DNA from: Bacteroidota bacterium
GTDB lineage: Bacteria > Bacteroidota > Bacteroidia > UKL13-3
Reading direction: 5' to 3'
DNA: 7,218 nt
Assembly (NCBI GenBank): GCA_947462865.1
Contig: CANHRW010000102.1
Location: forward strand, 1 to 7,218
Part shown: one piece after another, positions 6,477-7,218 of the stretch
Layout: each line of letters begins with the position of its first letter
How positions within the stretch are numbered: the stretch's first letter is position 1
Notes under the pieces: model-generated
Told to the model about the DNA's origin: nothing
What the model saw: the letters and a program-made list of their open reading frames with translations, nothing else
Databases searched by the model: none
Program-made: the position numbers and the translations under genes

Positions 6477-7163
6477 ATGAAAAAATATGTGGTTGCAGGC
6501 TGTTCAAGTGGAATTGGACTGTCTATTACAAAAAACTTATTGGAACAGGGGCATCAAGTAATTGGGATGAACAGAAATAGTCCTGATTTAAGCCATGATT
6601 TGTTTTCATTTGTTTCAATAGATTTCGGTTCACAAGAAATTATACTTCCAGAAATAGTTGGTTCAATTGATGGTATTTTTTATTGCCCAGGTTCTATACA
6701 ATTGCGCCCATTTAAAAATTTAAAACCGATTGATTTTATAAATGATTTTATACTCAATGTAGTTGGTGCAAGCATACTCATCAAACAATACTTACCTCAA
6801 CTCCAATTAGCAAACGAACCTGGAATCTTATTGTTTAGCTCTGTTGCAGCTCAAACTGGAATGAGTTTTCATAGTAGCATTGCCACGGCAAAAGCCGGTA
6901 TAGAAGGGTTAACAAGAAGTTTAGCGGCAGAATTTGCTCCTAAAATTAGGGTAAATGCCATTGCACCTTCACTTACTCAAACACCATTAAGCGATAAATT
7001 TATCAATACTCCAGAAAAATTAAATGCATCAAAAGAAAGGCACCCACTCAAGAATATAGGTTCAGCAAATGACTTGGCAACATGTGCCATCCAAATCATG
7101 AACAACAATTGGATGACCGGGCAAATTATTGCAATAGATGGAGGTTTAAGCAGTATCCGATAA
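6477..7163 (+). CDS. Short-chain dehydrogenase/reductase family protein lacking the catalytic Tyr
   Basis: A 228-residue Rossmann-fold protein of the classical SDR type. The nucleotide-binding glycine motif is AGCSSGIG (7-14), with Ala in place of the usual Thr; the NAG motif is replaced by CPG (70-72); N94 sits at the structural Asn position; SSVAAQTG (121-128) supplies S122; K139 lies in ATAKAGIEGLTRSLAAE; RVNAIAPSLTQTPL (158-171) and GQIIAIDGG (215-223) are typical C-terminal elements. In the canonical Y-x3-K motif the tyrosine position is I135, with FHSS just before it. I recall a bacterial SDR subgroup with the same FHxS pattern, so this is probably a family trait rather than a sequencing error. 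Substrate and activity are unknown. The ATG at 6477 gives the usual MKKYVV start; an in-frame TTG at 6459 would add six residues. The next gene starts immediately after the stop, so the two are probably coupled. Confidence 0.9.
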   Translation: MKKYVVAGCSSGIGLSITKNLLEQGHQVIGMNRNSPDLSHDLFSFVSIDFGSQEIILPEIVGSIDGIFYCPGSIQLRPFKNLKPIDFINDFILNVVGASILIKQYLPQLQLANEPGILLFSSVAAQTGMSFHSSIATAKAGIEGLTRSLAAEFAPKIRVNAIAPSLTQTPLSDKFINTPEKLNASKERHPLKNIGSANDLATCAIQIMNNNWMTGQIIAIDGGLSSIR

Positions 7164-7218
7164 ATGAAAACATTTCAAAAAGAAGCACTCGCTGCACTTG
7201 ACAAGCAATACCGAACCA
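7164..7218 (+). CDS. N-terminal fragment of next gene, possibly flavin reductase family (3' truncated by window)
   Basis: An ATG directly abuts the SDR stop (TAAATG at 7161-7166) and stays open to the window edge, giving 18 codons: MKTFQKEALAALDKQYRT. The abutting start and same strand argue for a real cotranscribed gene. From memory, flavin reductase family proteins of Bacteroidota begin with a short helix ending in a similar YRT or FRT before their flavin-binding barrel, and they often neighbour an SDR of this type. That identification is an inference from very little sequence; only the presence of a gene start is reasonably supported. Confidence 0.55.
   Translation, partial: MKTFQKEALAALDKQYRT

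Noticed and set aside
1..7218. CRISPR array, insertion sequence, tRNA, rRNA or defence genes
   Set aside because: No regular direct repeats, no transposase motifs or terminal repeats, no cloverleaf-like segments and no defence-family motifs were seen on either strand.

Overview
The window looks like ordinary chromosomal DNA from a member of the Bacteroidota. The support for this is low GC content, starts preceded by A/T-rich sequence without Shine-Dalgarno motifs, a SecA of 1109 residues (much longer than the roughly 900 of E. coli), the C-terminus of an archaeal/eukaryotic-type prolyl-tRNA synthetase, and a small exported SPOR-domain protein. I cannot name a genus. Every confident gene is on the + strand.

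Layout. Positions 1-73 hold the last 23 codons of proS. After 9 bases comes an unrecognised 225-residue cytoplasmic protein (83-760). A 235-base intergenic region follows (761-995). It holds a short hairpin with a T-run (791-811), a probable terminator for the proS transcript, then a second inverted repeat (814-834), then the leader of secA. From 996 onward genes are tightly packed: secA (996-4325), deoC (4329-5003, 3 bases later), a SPOR-domain protein (5017-5409, 13 bases later), a fumarylacetoacetate hydrolase family enzyme (5411-6421, 1 base later), then 55 bases, a short-chain dehydrogenase/reductase (6477-7163), and with no gap the first 18 codons of another gene (7164 to the window end).

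How the genes relate. The secA-deoC-SPOR-FAH set is spaced like one transcript, and the SDR gene and its successor form a stop-to-start pair that may belong to the same transcript. The functions are mixed: protein export (SecA), an exported protein with a peptidoglycan-binding fold (SPOR), and small-molecule metabolism (DeoC, FAH-family enzyme, SDR). I see no single pathway uniting them.

Nothing here is a mobile element, CRISPR array, defence system or RNA gene. The best second looks are the SDR, whose catalytic tyrosine position is isoleucine while the Ser and Lys remain; the unrecognised 225-residue protein next to proS; and the region upstream of secA. I do not see an undescribed multi-gene system.
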